This document shows, in pieces, positions 1 through 11,935 of a stretch of DNA of 64,000 nt (within the stretch, counting starts at the first letter, position 1; every line of letters begins with the position of its first letter). The notes beneath the pieces were generated by a model. It saw only the letters and a program-made list of their open reading frames with translations, was not told where the DNA came from and made no database searches. The stretch spans positions 39,812,370 to 39,876,369 of the forward strand of contig NC_135168.1 in NCBI RefSeq assembly GCF_041146795.1, read 5' to 3'. The position numbers were made by a program, and so were the translations under genes. This DNA is from Maylandia zebra. Lineage: Eukaryota > Chordata > Actinopteri > Cichliformes > Cichlidae.

Positions 1-179
1 TTACAGTCAACTTCATTAAAACAATGAAGCTGACTGAGTGAATTCTGTTCTTCAGTTGCATGAGAAAATAGACGTGTGAAACAATGTAGAAGTTTGAGAA
101 TATTTTAGCAACACTGAGAGCCTCAGTTTCACCCTGAGGTCTCACCATATGAGGAGATATGTTCATTTTACACCGCTAC

Positions 180-502
180 TGTAGAGAGTTGAAAATAGCT
201 TTCTAGTAAAATCTAGTATCAGAATTAAACTGGGGAAAACAGCCCAGTTGTTGTTGTGTTTTGTTGTGATTGTATCTTTGTACCTGTCATTTAAGATGCT
301 ATCCTACATCCAGCCGCTAGAGGGCGCATTACGCGCAGTGGTATCGAGTAGCGTTTTGGGGCACAGAGGAAGAATAAACCTTCCTGTTGTGAAACTGGCA
401 TCAGCTCAACGTGTGTCCCTTTTTCTATTCTTTATCACAGCGCCACACGTTGTTGAACAGGAAACCAGTTGCCCCTCTGGTCATCATCTTAGGGAGGCAA
501 CA
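180..502 (+). repeat. 5' LTR of the Ty3/Gypsy element
   Basis: The 323-bp repeat starts TGTAGAGAGTTG and ends GGGAGGCAACA. It matches the 3' LTR base for base as far as I can read. The primer binding site follows after four bases. Confidence 0.97.
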
Positions 503-506
503 ATTC

Positions 507-524
507 TGGGGGCTCGTCCGGGAT
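507..524 (+). other. Primer binding site (tRNA-Pro)
   Basis: The sequence TGGGGGCTCGTCCGGGAT is the exact complement of the 3' 18 nt (including CCA) of vertebrate tRNA-Pro. Its position just inside the 5' LTR is the expected one. Confidence 0.93.
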
Positions 525-622
525 TAGCGCCATGGTGGTCAGGTGCTAATCAGCCAAGAATTGCGGGATCCATATCCCTCTGATGCACAGCATTAGTAAC
601 GATTGACATCAGGTATCCAGAC

Positions 623-2011
623 ATGGCCACTCTGCACGACCTACAGTGGGAGATCCAGAACCAGCTCCATCAGCTGACCAGAGCCGCTAACAGGGACCTG
701 CTACATAAACTTGCAGCATTGTGTCAAGAAGAAGAGGTGGAAGATGTTCCCGGTGAGGATGCAACTGAGGTGGAGCTCTTTGACTTTATTGTTGACTTTC
801 TGAGAAGTAAACGACTGAAGAGCCTCGAAGATCAGGGCATGTCTCGTCTGCTTGCATTTCGTGACCTCATTGATGACCTGCAAGCACCTCAGGTAACTGT
901 TGAACTTGGTCAAGCATCTGATGAAGGGGATGCTGTTTCTGTATCAGAGACTGAACCAGCAGTAGTAGCATCAGTAATGAAAAAGAGTATCCCAACAGCA
1001 GTGATTGCTGATCCTGTAACTGGTTTAGTAAAACTGACAGATGTGGCTGCATTGTTACCACATAGAGAATTTAAGATACATGGTGGTCAAATCTCAGACT
1101 CAGCTTCTGATTTGAGTTTTAACTGTCTATGTAAACAAATTGATGAAGGTCTGGCTGAGGGGTTCTCAGAAGCTGAGGTCTTAAGAACGGTGCTCAAGAT
1201 AATTAAGCCTGGTACCTTTAAAGACATGCTCATGACCAAAGACACCCTGACCCTTGCTGAGTTAAAAAGGTTCCTTAAAGCACACCTTAGGGATAAGAGC
1301 AGTACTGAATTGTTCCAGGAACTAAGTAACGCAAAGCAACATGACAAAGAAAGCCCACAACAGTTTATGTATAGACTAATGGGGGTCAAGCAGCGTATAA
1401 TGTTTGCTTCTAAACAAGGTACAGACTTCCAATATGATAGCAAACTGGTGCAGGGAGTGTTTCTTCATTCGCTTTACCAGGGGATGAATGAAAAATGCTC
1501 ATACATCAGACGAGATCTTCAACCACATATTTCAGACATGAATGTGACTGATGACTTTATACTCGACGTGATCACAAGATCACTGAGGGAGGACACTGAG
1601 AGGAAAACCAGGTTGGGACAGGTATGCAAACAAAAAGCAATCAGTATCAATACAGCCCAGCTGGACAGTGACAAACAGAATGCCATTCAAGTGCAGGCAG
1701 AGGTGCAGGCCAATCGCAGTGCTATACAGGAGTTAACAGCCCAAGTGTCATCTTTGGCCAAAAGTTTGGAGAAAGCCATCACACCGGTAGTGAATGTGGC
1801 AACAGAAAACACCTACAACCCTTTGCCACACATAAAACAGTCAACCAAGCCTGAAGTTAAAGGGAAATGTCACCAATGTGTATCCCAAGGAAATGACACC
1901 TGCTCACACTGCTTCCGATGTGGAAAAGAGGGACACAGAGCTATTGGCTGCTTACAAAAGGGAACTCTGTCGGGAAACCGGGTGAGGTCGCTGGGGAGGG
2001 ACCACCAGTGA
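623..2011 (+). CDS. gag: gag of the Ty3/Gypsy element
   Basis: A 462-residue frame encodes the structural polyprotein of the retrotransposon. The N-terminal half is mostly helical in appearance, and a capsid-like region lies in the middle (about residues 140-330). The C-terminal end carries cysteine-rich zinc-binding sequence including the knuckle [14 protein letters not shown], which in this family packages element RNA. The start at 623 is the first long open frame after the leader. The pol frame overlaps its last 94 nt with a -1 offset, the arrangement for which Ty3/Gypsy elements use programmed frameshifting. This is element coding sequence, not a host gene. Confidence 0.93.
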   Translation: MATLHDLQWEIQNQLHQLTRAANRDLLHKLAALCQEEEVEDVPGEDATEVELFDFIVDFLRSKRLKSLEDQGMSRLLAFRDLIDDLQAPQVTVELGQASDEGDAVSVSETEPAVVASVMKKSIPTAVIADPVTGLVKLTDVAALLPHREFKIHGGQISDSASDLSFNCLCKQIDEGLAEGFSEAEVLRTVLKIIKPGTFKDMLMTKDTLTLAELKRFLKAHLRDKSSTELFQELSNAKQHDKESPQQFMYRLMGVKQRIMFASKQGTDFQYDSKLVQGVFLHSLYQGMNEKCSYIRRDLQPHISDMNVTDDFILDVITRSLREDTERKTRLGQVCKQKAISINTAQLDSDKQNAIQVQAEVQANRSAIQELTAQVSSLAKSLEKAITPVVNVATENTYNPLPHIKQSTKPEVKGKCHQCVSQGNDTCSHCFRCGKEGHRAIGCLQKGTLSGNRVRSLGRDHQ

Positions 2012-5000
2012 CCTTGGAGAATGCAGAGTCCCCAGTCCCAGAGAAGCTGCACCCCAAAGATAAAATTCCATCTTCAACCAAGACCCCCAAATCATGTCAA
2101 GTGTCCAAAAGGGAGCGTGTTGCCCAGCTGATTGGGGGCAGGTGTATGGTAACTTGTTATCTAGATGGGGTCAAACTTCAAATGTTGTTGGATAGTGGGG
2201 CCCAAGTAAGCATTGTGGAGAAGTCTTGGGTGCAAAGGGCCTTGCCAAATGTGACAATTAGGCCACTGGAAAGCCTACTCTCAAATCACCCACTCAAAGT
2301 CACTGCAGCTAATGGGACAGATGTGCCGTTTGAAGGGTGGATAGAAGTTTTTCTTGAGATCACAAGTAGCAGACATGGCTCAGTTGCTATTCATGTTCCC
2401 ATGCTAGTAAGTCGAGGAGGGTTGAGCAGCCCGCTACTAGGCTTTAATGTGATACAAGAGATGATTGCAGGGAATGGTGATCAAAGAGATGACGGCAACT
2501 TAGTGAGTCTCCTTTCAGAAGCGCTGAGAATTCAGAAGAGTAATGCTGAAAGTCTTGTTTCGGTGGTTCACACAAAGCAACCCCTGGAAGAGTCAGAATG
2601 TCCAGTATTAAGAGTTGGAAAGAAGGGACTCACGATCCCCCGCAGTCAGATCTGTCAGGTGAAATGCCGCATGAGAGCTTTTCCTAGAGGAGGAGTCATG
2701 TTGTTTGAGCCAAATGTAGACAGTCACTTGCCAGATGGGTTGGAGTTATTTCCTGCGCTCGTTGAAGTGCCGGCTGGCGCCTCAAAAATAGTGAGAATAC
2801 CAATCCAGAATTCAACAAGGCATGATGTTTTTTTACCTCCAAAAGCAGTCTTAGGATTCATTGAAGAAATTATTGAAAGCACACCTGTAAACATCCATCC
2901 AACTATGCAGGGGCCTGGAGAACCACACAATGACACCCTTCTGTGCGCTACCCAAACAAGTCCGACCAGTGAAGAACAAAGTAATGGGAAGGAAAATCGC
3001 CAGGCTGGCAGTGTGGAGGAAAGATGGCATCCAAATGTGGATTTAGATCACCTGCCGGAGCCTGACCAGAGCAGGGTACGGCAAATGCTTTATGAGGAAT
3101 CAGACGTGTTTGCTCATGATGAAGGAGACATTGGGTGTGTCCCTGGCTTACAGCTTAAAATCAATACGACTGATGACACTCCAGTTCAAAAAAGCTACAA
3201 TTCCATTCCACGGCCACTGTTTAAGGAGGTGAAGGAGTATATCCAAAATCTCCTAAACAGGGGGTGGATTAGGAAGTCTGTTTCTGCCCATTCCTCACCT
3301 GTAGTGTGTGTGCGAAAAAAAGACAACAGTCTTCGCCTGTGTGTTGACTTCCGTGAGCTTAACCGCAAAACCGTCCCAGATCGCCATCCACTCCCACGGA
3401 TCCAGGATTTGTTGGACAGCCTAGGAGGCAATTCATGGTTCTCCATCTTGGACCAAGGGAGTGCGTACCATCAAGGGTTTGTGAGTGAGGAGTCAAGACA
3501 TCTAACTGCCTTTAGCACACCCTGGGGACTCTACGAATGGGTACGAATACCCTTTGGACTGACGAATGCACCAGCTGCCTTTCAGAGGTGCATGGAGGGA
3601 GTGTTAGAGGGCATCAGAGATGAGTGTTGCGTGCCGTATTTGGATGATGTCCTTTGCTATTCCAAAACGTTTGACGAACATGTAGACCATCTAAGACAAG
3701 TGTTTCACCGGATGCGACAACACGGCATTAAGCTTCGCCCAGCCAAATGTGAGCTCTTTAAGAGACAAATTCGGTACATCGGGCGAGTGGTGTCAGGAGA
3801 AGGGATTCAGATCGATCCAAAGGATTTGGAAGCAGTTCTAGCCCTGAAAGACAAGAAGCCTCGCACAGTTGGAGAGGTCCGGACGTTGCTTGGATTTCTC
3901 AGTTACTACCGGTCCTTTATCCAAGACTTTTCACGACTGGCGAGGCCCTTGTTTGAAATTCTCCAAAACCCAGCTGAGACAGGTCATGCCATCAAGCCTC
4001 AGACTGTTAAGGGAAAAAGTCCAGCGACCAAAGGGAACAAGGGGCAACTTCCCTCTCGCTCACCTGTCACTTGGACTACTGAACATCAGAACGTGGTGTC
4101 CAGGTTGGTGGACATGTTGACAAACCCCCCCATCCTGGCCTTCCCAGATTTTGATCTTCCATTTGTGTTACACACGGACGCTTCAAACGAAGGTTTGGGA
4201 GCTGTATTATACCAACGCCAACACAACAAACTGCGTGTCATTGGATACGGCTCCAGGACCTTAACACCTGCAGAGAGGAACTATCATCTGCACTCGGGCA
4301 AACTTGAGTTCCTGGCACTTAAATGGGCTATTTGCGACAAGTTCCGGGATTACCTGTATTATGCACCAACTTTCACGGTCTATACCGATAATAACCCCTT
4401 GACCTACATCCTGAGTTCAGCAAGACTAAATGCTGTGGGTCACAGATGGGTTGGGGAGTTGGCGGATTTCCATTTTGACATTAAGTATAGACCAGGAAAG
4501 AGGAACGCTGATGCCGATATGTTGTCCAGGTATCCCGTGAACCTGCAGCAGCAGATGAGTGACCATACAGAGACGGTGTCACCGGAGGTGGTCTCTGCGG
4601 TGTGGCAGGGGACAAAAATGGTACAAAACGATGATGTTCCCTGGGTGGCTGCATTGCAACTAAATGGTGATGATGGAAATGCTGTACCACACAATAGCGT
4701 TTCAGGCATCATTCCCAGAGATATTAGAGCTGCACAACAAGCAGATCCAGCTATTAAAGAAGTTATTTCTTTGAAACTGAGAGCTTGGACTCCAAATGAA
4801 AAAGATAAAAAAACAATGTCTAAACAGACAAGGAGACTGCTCTATGAGTGGAACAAGTTAGAAGTAGAAAATGGACTACTCTACCGAAAAACAAACCAAA
4901 ACCGACAACTGGTCCTCCCTGAACAGCTCAAATCAGTGGTACTGAAAAGCTTACATGACGACATGGGGCATGTAGGTTCTGAAAAGGTGATCCATCTGGC

Positions 5001-6573
5001 CCGAGAACGGTTCTATTGGCCGTACATGCAGCAAGATGTGGAAGAATACGTGACAAAAAAATGCCCGTGTATTAAACAGAAGCACCCCAATATCCAACAG
5101 AGAGCTCCAATGGGATCCCTCACCACCAGTGCACCTTTTGAGTTGGTCTCTATTGACTATTTGCACTTGGAGCCAAGCAAAGGAGGATATGAGTATATCC
5201 TTGTCCTCGTTGATCACTTCACGCGCTTTGCGCAGGCATACCCAACGAGAAACAAATCAGGAAAGACAGCTGCTGAAAAGATATTTCAGGACTTTATTCC
5301 TCGCTTTGGGTATCCAGAGAAGTTGCATCACGACCAAGGACGTGAGTTTGAAAACAGCCTGTTCCAAAGACTGCAACAACTATCAGGAATTGCACACTCA
5401 CGCACCACTCCTTATCATCCTCAGTGCAATCCAGTGGAGCGATTAAATCGCACACTTCTCCAAATGCTGCGCACCCTACAAGAAGAGAAAAAGAGTGAAT
5501 GGAAAGATCATCTGCCTCAGATCGTGCATGCCTACAATTGCACAAGACATGACGCAACAGGGTACTCTCCATTTTTTCTCTTGTATGGCAGGGCTCCACG
5601 GCTACCAGTTGACCTACTTTTTCACCAAGGGAAAGACACTGAGGCACAAAACCACCAAACGTTTGTCCAAAAGTGGGCTGAGAGGATGCGAGTCGCTTAC
5701 CAAATAGCTGCAAATAACAGCCGACAGTCCTCAGCCAAAAGCAAAAAGCAGTACGACAGACATGTAAGAGGTATTACTCTCCAGCCAGGTGACAGAGTAC
5801 TGGTGAAAAATTTGTCAGAGAGAGGAGGGCCAGGAAAACTGCGCGCCTATTGGGAGAAGGTAGTACATCGCGTGGTGGAGAGATTGGGAGATGGACCAGT
5901 CTATAAGGTACAGCCAGAGAGAGGTAGTAAAGCCATGCGGGTTCTTCATAGAAACCTCCTACTACCAGTAAACGACTTACCTTTCGAGGAAGAACTTCCT
6001 GTGGAAGAAAAGACAAAAGCAAAAAGGCAAAGACAACCTGAAAGAGATGTCAACGAAACGGCGACCAGTAGCTCGGATGAGGAAGATAGTTATACCTACC
6101 ACCATGACCTCCGGAGGAAGATTCCATGCTACAGACTCGTGAACCCTCAACAACAAGGACCTGCTATTCAACAGGAGCACCCTCAGCAACAGGAAACTGT
6201 CATTCCAAAGCAGGATTCTCAAAGTCAGCCCAAGCTACGGGCAGCAGCAAGAGAGTTCTGTCCTCTTGACAGGCCAGAATATGGGGGAGAACAAGATGTT
6301 GTGGAGGCCGAGGAGTTAGCAGAAAAAGACATGGAGGAAATGGATGGAGAAAATAGAGAAAATGACTTTGTAAGGAGATCACAGAGGAGGGGGAGACCAG
6401 CAGAAAGACTCACGTACAATGCACTGGGTCAGCCATCATACTGTCACTGGAGGGCAGATATGAACACCCTTTCAGCTAGCCAACCCTGGATGTGGACACA
6501 CAGCGTCCCATCATTCTTTCACCCCATCTATTCTCAGCCGTACTACCACAATGACTGCACACTCATACACTAA
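1918..6573 (+). CDS. pol: pol of the Ty3/Gypsy element
   Basis: A 1551-codon open frame, reached by -1 frameshifting from gag in this family. Visible parts in order are: aspartic protease with LLDSGAQ near residue 92; reverse transcriptase with YLDDVL near residue 573; RNase H starting with a LHTDAS motif near residue 750; an integrase HHCC zinc-binding region near 1010-1060; and an integrase core with D (SIDYLHLEP), D (HHDQGREF) and E (NPVERLNRT) near 1079, 1140 and 1175. A GPY/F-type module (GPVYKVQPE ... [10 protein letters not shown]) follows, then a low-complexity acidic and glutamine-rich tail. I see no chromodomain. Confidence 0.95.
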   Translation: MWKRGTQSYWLLTKGNSVGKPGEVAGEGPPVTLENAESPVPEKLHPKDKIPSSTKTPKSCQVSKRERVAQLIGGRCMVTCYLDGVKLQMLLDSGAQVSIVEKSWVQRALPNVTIRPLESLLSNHPLKVTAANGTDVPFEGWIEVFLEITSSRHGSVAIHVPMLVSRGGLSSPLLGFNVIQEMIAGNGDQRDDGNLVSLLSEALRIQKSNAESLVSVVHTKQPLEESECPVLRVGKKGLTIPRSQICQVKCRMRAFPRGGVMLFEPNVDSHLPDGLELFPALVEVPAGASKIVRIPIQNSTRHDVFLPPKAVLGFIEEIIESTPVNIHPTMQGPGEPHNDTLLCATQTSPTSEEQSNGKENRQAGSVEERWHPNVDLDHLPEPDQSRVRQMLYEESDVFAHDEGDIGCVPGLQLKINTTDDTPVQKSYNSIPRPLFKEVKEYIQNLLNRGWIRKSVSAHSSPVVCVRKKDNSLRLCVDFRELNRKTVPDRHPLPRIQDLLDSLGGNSWFSILDQGSAYHQGFVSEESRHLTAFSTPWGLYEWVRIPFGLTNAPAAFQRCMEGVLEGIRDECCVPYLDDVLCYSKTFDEHVDHLRQVFHRMRQHGIKLRPAKCELFKRQIRYIGRVVSGEGIQIDPKDLEAVLALKDKKPRTVGEVRTLLGFLSYYRSFIQDFSRLARPLFEILQNPAETGHAIKPQTVKGKSPATKGNKGQLPSRSPVTWTTEHQNVVSRLVDMLTNPPILAFPDFDLPFVLHTDASNEGLGAVLYQRQHNKLRVIGYGSRTLTPAERNYHLHSGKLEFLALKWAICDKFRDYLYYAPTFTVYTDNNPLTYILSSARLNAVGHRWVGELADFHFDIKYRPGKRNADADMLSRYPVNLQQQMSDHTETVSPEVVSAVWQGTKMVQNDDVPWVAALQLNGDDGNAVPHNSVSGIIPRDIRAAQQADPAIKEVISLKLRAWTPNEKDKKTMSKQTRRLLYEWNKLEVENGLLYRKTNQNRQLVLPEQLKSVVLKSLHDDMGHVGSEKVIHLARERFYWPYMQQDVEEYVTKKCPCIKQKHPNIQQRAPMGSLTTSAPFELVSIDYLHLEPSKGGYEYILVLVDHFTRFAQAYPTRNKSGKTAAEKIFQDFIPRFGYPEKLHHDQGREFENSLFQRLQQLSGIAHSRTTPYHPQCNPVERLNRTLLQMLRTLQEEKKSEWKDHLPQIVHAYNCTRHDATGYSPFFLLYGRAPRLPVDLLFHQGKDTEAQNHQTFVQKWAERMRVAYQIAANNSRQSSAKSKKQYDRHVRGITLQPGDRVLVKNLSERGGPGKLRAYWEKVVHRVVERLGDGPVYKVQPERGSKAMRVLHRNLLLPVNDLPFEEELPVEEKTKAKRQRQPERDVNETATSSSDEEDSYTYHHDLRRKIPCYRLVNPQQQGPAIQQEHPQQQETVIPKQDSQSQPKLRAAAREFCPLDRPEYGGEQDVVEAEELAEKDMEEMDGENRENDFVRRSQRRGRPAERLTYNALGQPSYCHWRADMNTLSASQPWMWTHSVPSFFHPIYSQPYYHNDCTLIH

Positions 6574-6616
6574 TGGGTCCACACATGAAGAAACAAATGT
6601 CAGGAGACATTCTTTT

Positions 6617-6629
6617 AAGTGGGGGAGAG
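6617..6629 (+). other. Polypurine tract
   Basis: The purine-rich run AAGTGGGGGAGAG ends immediately before the TG of the 3' LTR. This is the expected site for plus-strand DNA priming. Confidence 0.85.
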
Positions 6630-6952
6630 TGTAGAGAGTTGAAAATAGCTTTCTAGTAAAATCTAGTATCAGAATTAAACTGGGGAAAACAGCCCAGTTG
6701 TTGTTGTGTTTTGTTGTGATTGTATCTTTGTACCTGTCATTTAAGATGCTATCCTACATCCAGCCGCTAGAGGGCGCATTACGCGCAGTGGTATCGAGTA
6801 GCGTTTTGGGGCACAGAGGAAGAATAAACCTTCCTGTTGTGAAACTGGCATCAGCTCAACGTGTGTCCCTTTTTCTATTCTTTATCACAGCGCCACACGT
6901 TGTTGAACAGGAAACCAGTTGCCCCTCTGGTCATCATCTTAGGGAGGCAACA
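6630..6952 (+). repeat. 3' LTR of the Ty3/Gypsy element
   Basis: The 323-bp repeat matches the 5' LTR with no difference seen by eye. It is followed by ctac, the same 4 bases that precede the 5' LTR. Confidence 0.97.
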
Positions 6953-7229
6953 CTACTATATGAAGGAAGTGAAATGCAGACAATGGTCAACATACAAGCT
7001 GCAGGGACACAAGCAGCTTTCCCACAGAGTCCATCTTCATTTTATCCTGTCAATGTCCCTAGAGTCAGATCCACACTGATGAATATGTGGCCCTGTTAGT
7101 TATAATTAAAACAGTTATATTTCTTTTCAAACTTCTTTAGGTTCATTCAAAGACATACTAAAGTGATAAAGCCAAAACCCACAAGGTTTGATATATCTTT
7201 TAATATATTTCTAACTACAGCAATATATT

Positions 7230-7230
<1 letters not shown>

Positions 7231-7281
<51 letters not shown>
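7231..7281. repeat. (TA)n microsatellite, left of a transposon
   Basis: Nearly pure TA/AT dinucleotides that run directly into the terminal CAGTGTTGGGGAG of the adjacent element. Confidence 0.93.
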
Positions 7282-7284
<3 letters not shown>

Positions 7285-8232
7285 TGTTGGGGAGTAACAG
7301 AATACATGTCCCGCCGTTACGTAGTTAAAATACAAATTATGAGTAACTGTATTCCGTTACAGTTACCGTTTAAAAACGTGGTATTTAGAATACAGTTACT
7401 TTGTTGAAATAAATGGATTACACGGCGGTACTTCCCTGTTTCATATTGTGGTGGGTCAGGACTGTTTGGGTTTGTTTGACAGGTATGTTCTGTTGTTCCA
7501 GGCGGCAAGGTTACGGTTGCCATGGTTACAGGGTGACGCTCTCTCTCTGCGTGTTTCCTGGGTGCGAGAGCGCCTTTTTGTTGTTGTTGTTGTGCTAAGC
7601 TAATAGGCAGAATGCTACAGGTATAGCTCTAAAGAATGTAGCATCATAGGCAGTGTAGTCCATGCTGCAGGGAGAATGGACTGCCATACCTGTTATGTGT
7701 CTGTGAGCGAGGGAAGGAGAAAAAGGAAAAGTACGAGTTGTCATCGAGCAAAAACGGGAGCTGGAAGCATATAAATATAATAATAACCACTGCAGCCAAG
7801 AAGAGTGCCTGACGAGCCCAGTTGTAAGTAAGCTATTAAGACTCAACTGTACGCTGTGTTTATGTTTTCCTCCGAAACAATAAGTTCCGTTGGAGCAGTC
7901 TTTCAACGCCTCTCTTTGTCTCTCGCAAGCAAAGTTGACCCAGACAACAAAGTAAAGCTATTTTTCGGCTACGAGCCCGACACGGAACCCGACGTATTAG
8001 CCAGAGGTCCCTTTACTACGGTTCGGAGCTGCGGACCTTCAGTAACAGTAATAAATCACAGCAATAGTACATTCACGTAGTTGTAAACAGCATGATAATA
8101 TATTAAGTAATCAAAAGTATTCAGAATACGTTACTCTCATCGAGTAACGTAACGGAATACGTTACAGAATACATTTTGGGGCATGTATTTTGTAATCTGT
8201 AGTGGAATACATTTTAAAAGTAACCTTCCAAA

Positions 8233-8236
<4 letters not shown>
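7282..8236. mobile_element. DNA transposon between two (TA)n tracts
   Basis: About 955 bp with imperfect terminal inverted repeats. The left end reads CAGTGTTGGGGAGTAAC and the right end reads GTAACCTTCCAAACACT. Subterminal motifs built from gttac/gtaac and 'gaatac' occur at both ends. There is no long open frame, so it is non-autonomous. Both flanks are TA microsatellite and no longer target duplication can be recognised. The paralogous position near 17,600 in copy B lacks it. The superfamily is uncertain (hAT-like ends are possible). A fragment resembling its right part lies near 36,000-36,080. Confidence 0.65.

Positions 8237-8295
<59 letters not shown>
8237..8295. repeat. (TA)n microsatellite, right of the transposon
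   Basis: Uninterrupted TA dinucleotides of about 58 bp directly abutting the transposon end. Confidence 0.93.
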
Positions 8296-8296
<1 letters not shown>

Positions 8297-8361
8297 TTTT
8301 TTTTATTTTTTTTAATCCCTACTAACTCACTGAAAAAGACTTCCCATTCATTTACAAAGTT

Positions 8362-8367
8362 TTTATT
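8362..8367 (-). terminator. Poly(A) signal candidate of Ig receptor copy A
   Basis: AATAAA on the minus strand downstream of the stop at 8574. It is conserved at the equivalent place in copy B (about 17,666-17,671). Confidence 0.45.
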
Positions 8368-8573
8368 GTTATTTAAGGAATTTTGAATCAGGATAATATA
8401 CATGACTGTATATTCTTATCTGATCTCCAAAATATGATTACAAAGCTGCAAGCATAACATTTTTAAATTGTTTTTGATACAATATGAAACTTCCACAGTC
8501 ACCTCCTAACTGTTTTCATTTTCATTGATCCTCAGTTCAGTGTCCAGTGCTGATCATGAGTGAGTTCAGTTCA

Positions 8574-10562
8574 CTAAAGCTCAGACTCACACTTAAGGTT
8601 TATGTTCTCTGTTTCACACCTGAGGCTGTGAAAGAAAAAAAAATCAATTATAGCAAAATAAATACTTTTACAATTACCCATCAAATTATGGCACTGAAAT
8701 GATGTAATTGTATATCAACCTCTTTTGATCATGGGCCGCCTTTTTAGAAGTCTTCTTAAGATGCTTCAGTTCCCGATACACAACACAGCATGACACTGCT
8801 ATCAGGGGAGATCCCAGTGCAGCAAAGACTAGCCTCAGGTAAGGAAAACTGTGTGCTGATGAGAACACAGTGATAATTATAAGTACAGTACTTACAATTT
8901 ATTCAAGCGTAAACTTTGGTAAGACTTTGGTATTATTATGGTTAACTAACTGTAAATATATAAACGTTTGGGCACAACCCCCACACACTAAACTATTATT
9001 TAAACTAAATAAAGAGATGGTGAAAGAAAACTGGAACAAAGGGGGAAAACACTCAAACGTGTAGTGTGGTCCTCCAGGTTCCTCCTTAATAAACGTGTAC
9101 AATATTTATAGATGCTGTAGACAGAGTTTATTAACATTGTTTTAACGTTACTATTATGTTATAAAAACAGTTTAGATAATGTTTACAAATCTGTTAATGT
9201 TTTGTGACATTATAATTTTTATTGTATAAAAATTAACTTAAAAGTACTTGACTATGACTTTACTAACTTATTAACCAAGGTATGATGAAGTATTACCTAC
9301 ATGTTTTTATTTGGCTTTGACTAAAATGAAAATTCAAAGTAAATGTAAAATATGTTGTCAACCCTGTTTGCAACATAGAAGATCCCAATATGAAACAGGT
9401 CATTATCTGACCTGACCCAGTTCCTGAACACGTCACACCTTGTGATGAAAGCCAAACAAAGGCTATTATTCCCCAGGAAGCTAAAACGGACTGGACTCGC
9501 TTCTCTGCCTCTTATGAACTTCTACAGAGTGACAACAGAAAGTGTCCCCTGTCTTAGTATGACGGTGTGCTTTTAATAGTGTCTTCTTTGTGCTTATATG
9601 CATGTGTGTGTGTATATATGTGTATATATATACATAACAACAATAAAAAGGATTCTTCTTCTATTATAATGCATACATGTCACAAGTTAATATGGTCATA
9701 CAGTGCAGCTCAGGATATTCTATCACCAAGTGGAAAGTTTCAGTGTGCCTTTAAAGTGTAGGTGGTAGTTAAAGTGTAGTTACTGGGAAATAAAAGATTA
9801 TTCAATCATAAAAAGTAATAGCAGCCCATGTGTGGCTAAATAACCAATAATACCTATACATAGACAAATACTATATCAGCATAGACTGTTCACTGTACAC
9901 TTGCATCTTTCTTTCCATATGTTTTTCTGCATTTCTGCTTCTATCATTTGTTGCACAAGTGATGTGTACTGTGTTTAACAGTTTAACAGTTACATGTCTG
10001 ATTATCTTTATAATAACATCAACACTATTCAATAAAGAGTAACTTACATAACTTGCTTTCAGCTTTATCATTGCCTTTAACATCCAGGGTGAAATTAATG
10101 TTTTTCTCTCGGACTCCACCTGAATTAAAGACCTCAATGCTGTATTGACCTGAATCATTCCTCCTCACATTTGTGATCTTGATTGTCCCATTCCTGATTA
10201 GAAACTGTAGTCTGTTGTTAAATTCTTTGTCTATTGTTATTGTTTCTTTCTTCAGATTGAACACAATTATATTCACGGTGGGAAGCATCTTCAAACATGT
10301 CACTTCACGGCCACTAGCATCAGTCATCACTTGGATATACACAGTTCCTTTAAGAAGAGGAGAGCATGGACATGTGTTCGTCCTGAGGTCACATGTGGTC
10401 TCATCGACTGGAATGAGAGCTGGAAAAAACATATTTAATAGAACATGAGGTGAAATTATTCACACTACAAATGTGAATGTTTGGCTTCTTTATGAGGACA
10501 ATCTTACCTTGAGTTCCTCCTGTTAGTAGCACAATGATAAAAAACTGTTCCATGCTCTTCAT
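8574..10562 (-). CDS. Single V-type Ig-domain membrane receptor, copy A
   Basis: Four exons inferred on the minus strand: 10,508-10,562, 10,048-10,419, 8720-8855 and 8574-8625, joining in frame to 204 residues. Exon 1 is a signal peptide (MEQFFIIVLLTGGTQ core). Exon 2 is one V-like Ig domain in a phase 1-1 exon, with the DSGQY motif and a CPC cluster near the N-terminus but no canonical B-F disulphide. Exon 3 holds a membrane helix (LRLVFAALGSPLIAVSCCVV) and a basic Lys-rich stretch. Exon 4 ends the tail in ...CESEL. The Ig exon resembles the fish CD2/SLAM-like family, so a leukocyte surface role is inferred. All introns start GT and end AG. An ITIM-like VVYREL lies too close to the membrane to be convincing. 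An AATAAA lies about 207 nt past the stop. Exon sizes agree with copy B. Confidence 0.8.
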
Positions 10563-10945
10563 TCACCCACACTGTGGTTTCAATCTTTCAAAGATTCTAG
10601 AAAATTATGTACAAATCTGGATGTAAATCTGCTGCAAACCTGAGTCCTAACTGACAGGAAACAGTAAATGATATAGACAGGTTATTTTCACAACAGCAGG
10701 AAATGAACTGCATGTCTACGTGTTGTAGCGACCTGATTTCAAGAAATATCCATCAAATGCGAATAAACAATTTTCCCCTTGCGCTTGTAATTAAATACAC
10801 AAAACTGAATCTAAACAATACACACTTTCAAATGTGTGTCAGGCACGCACTATTTTTTCTTCACGTTTACTTTTGAGAAAAAACGTGCAACATCTGAAGT
10901 GATAAGTTAAGTTACAAATCGTCTAGAGGTTCCTGTGGTGAGAGC

Positions 10946-10951
10946 TTTATT
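10946..10951 (-). terminator. Poly(A) signal after small gene copy A
   Basis: AATAAA on the minus strand 13 nt past the stop codon at 10,964. It is conserved in copy B. Confidence 0.6.
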
Positions 10952-10963
10952 GCATAACAGTCT

Positions 10964-11607
10964 TTACAGGATGTCCATGACAGATGTCTTTTTATGTTTG
11001 GAGGTTTGCAGAGTTTGCTTTCTGAAATGAAGGGAGCGAACTGATGTAGAAAGAATAAAATGTAAGCAACCTGTGAAAAAGCAGCTTATTAAAAGGATGC
11101 AAATCATTAGCACAACATGAAACAGTGAGGCAATGCTTTCCAACAAACAAAGGAGCCTTTTATCTACCAAAAGAGGCTGAATTCAATATGAGAATTTCAG
11201 CTACACAACTCACAAGTATTTGGTAACAAGCACAGATAAAACTGTAAATTATATTTCCAGTGGTAAGTCACCTGTGGATAGAAAAACTGTGTAATAACAT
11301 AACAAGATTTGAAATGTCACTGTGAATATAGTAAAATAAATAAACATAAATAAACACGGCATGATTCTGCAATGGAAGCAAACATTACAAATCTTCACTT
11401 TGTAATGTTTTCAGTAAGAACAAAGAGTGATGGTGAACATGAATAAAAAAAGAATCAAGAAAATCTGTGTTTCGTCAGGGAAAAGAAGGATGTAATTAGC
11501 TTACTTACATTTGAATGGATGCACATAGCAGCACAGGCTAAGAAAGTAACATGTAAGTGCTCAGCTGGAAGTGAGAAAAGTTCATCTGTGAAAAAAAAAA
11601 GACCCGT
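10964..11607 (-). pseudogene. Small two-exon membrane-protein gene, copy A, broken
   Basis: Paralogue of the intact-looking gene at 21,537-22,089. Exon 2 (10,964-11,176) still encodes the hydrophobic sequence beginning PLLVDKRLLCLLESIA, with the same length and stop as copy B. Exon 1 (11,509 to about 11,607) keeps the GTAAGT donor. However, the position of the B start codon reads ATA, and the following T run is one base longer, which puts the start region out of frame. The TATA box at 11,665-11,671 and the AATAAA past the stop remain. It is a host gene that probably died after duplication. An unseen alternative start is possible but none is in frame nearby. Confidence 0.6.
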
Positions 11608-11664
11608 GTATGGGTACTTCCTGCATTACAGAACAGAGATGGAACTGTGTGTGTGGTCCAGGGC

Positions 11665-11671
11665 TTTTATA
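11665..11671 (-). promoter_or_regulatory. TATA box of small gene copy A
   Basis: TATAAAA on the minus strand, within CTATAAAAGCCCTGG. It is conserved in copy B and lies about 60-65 nt upstream of the ancestral start codon position. Confidence 0.65.
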
Positions 11672-11935
11672 GACACTGAGGCTACGCTGACTTTTATTTT
11701 GCATACCTCTTCTTATTCTGCCCTAAAAATACAATCGACAGCTAGATCTATGAACACCAAGATGTATGAATGTACATGGGCATACCCAGCTGGGTGGGCA
11801 TCTCATAGGTTTTTACTCTGCCAGAATGTAATGCCACAAAATAACCAGTTCAACATATATTGAGGATAAAATTTTGATTTACATTTTGTAGGAGTTTCAG
11901 TATTCTATTCCATTCTATGATATTCTTATATACAA

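Larger units (their letters stand above)
180..6952 (+). mobile_element. Ty3/Gypsy LTR retrotransposon, looks whole
   Basis: The element is 6.77 kb with direct 323-bp LTRs that begin TG and end CA. It has an 18-nt primer binding site complementary to the tRNA-Pro 3' end, overlapping gag and pol frames, and a purine tract before the 3' LTR. The flanks carry ctac at 176-179 and 6953-6956, taken as a 4-bp target duplication. Domain order protease, RT, RNase H, integrase is the Ty3/Gypsy order, and I see no envelope frame. The two LTRs look identical by eye, so the insertion is young. The paralogous site near 17,333 in copy B lacks it, so it postdates the duplication. I see no obvious break. Its lineage within Ty3/Gypsy is not resolved. 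Confidence 0.96.
1..11935. repeat. Tandem segmental duplication, copy A
   Basis: This segment is homologous, in the same order and orientation, to about 17,177-25,240. Shared blocks include the opening ttacagtcaact stretch, all exons of an Ig-receptor gene, both exons of a small membrane-protein gene and the tail ending near 11,935. The window begins inside the unit, so its left edge is unknown. Once private insertions are removed the unit is roughly 5 kb. Insertions private to A are the LTR retrotransposon at 180-6952 and the transposon with (TA)n flanks at 7231-8295. Confidence 0.9.

Noticed and set aside
8183-8403. Open frames on both strands across (TA)n tracts (also at 7147-7335 and 57,305-57,820).
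   Set aside because: They consist of Tyr-Ile repeats from the microsatellite; no coding evidence.
10964-11178. Exon 2 of the small gene as a CD3-zeta/FcR-gamma-like transmembrane adaptor (VDKRLLCLLESI resembles the acidic TM segment of those proteins).
   Set aside because: The acidic residue is Val in the intact copy B, there is no ITAM in the tail, and similarity is limited to a hydrophobic segment.
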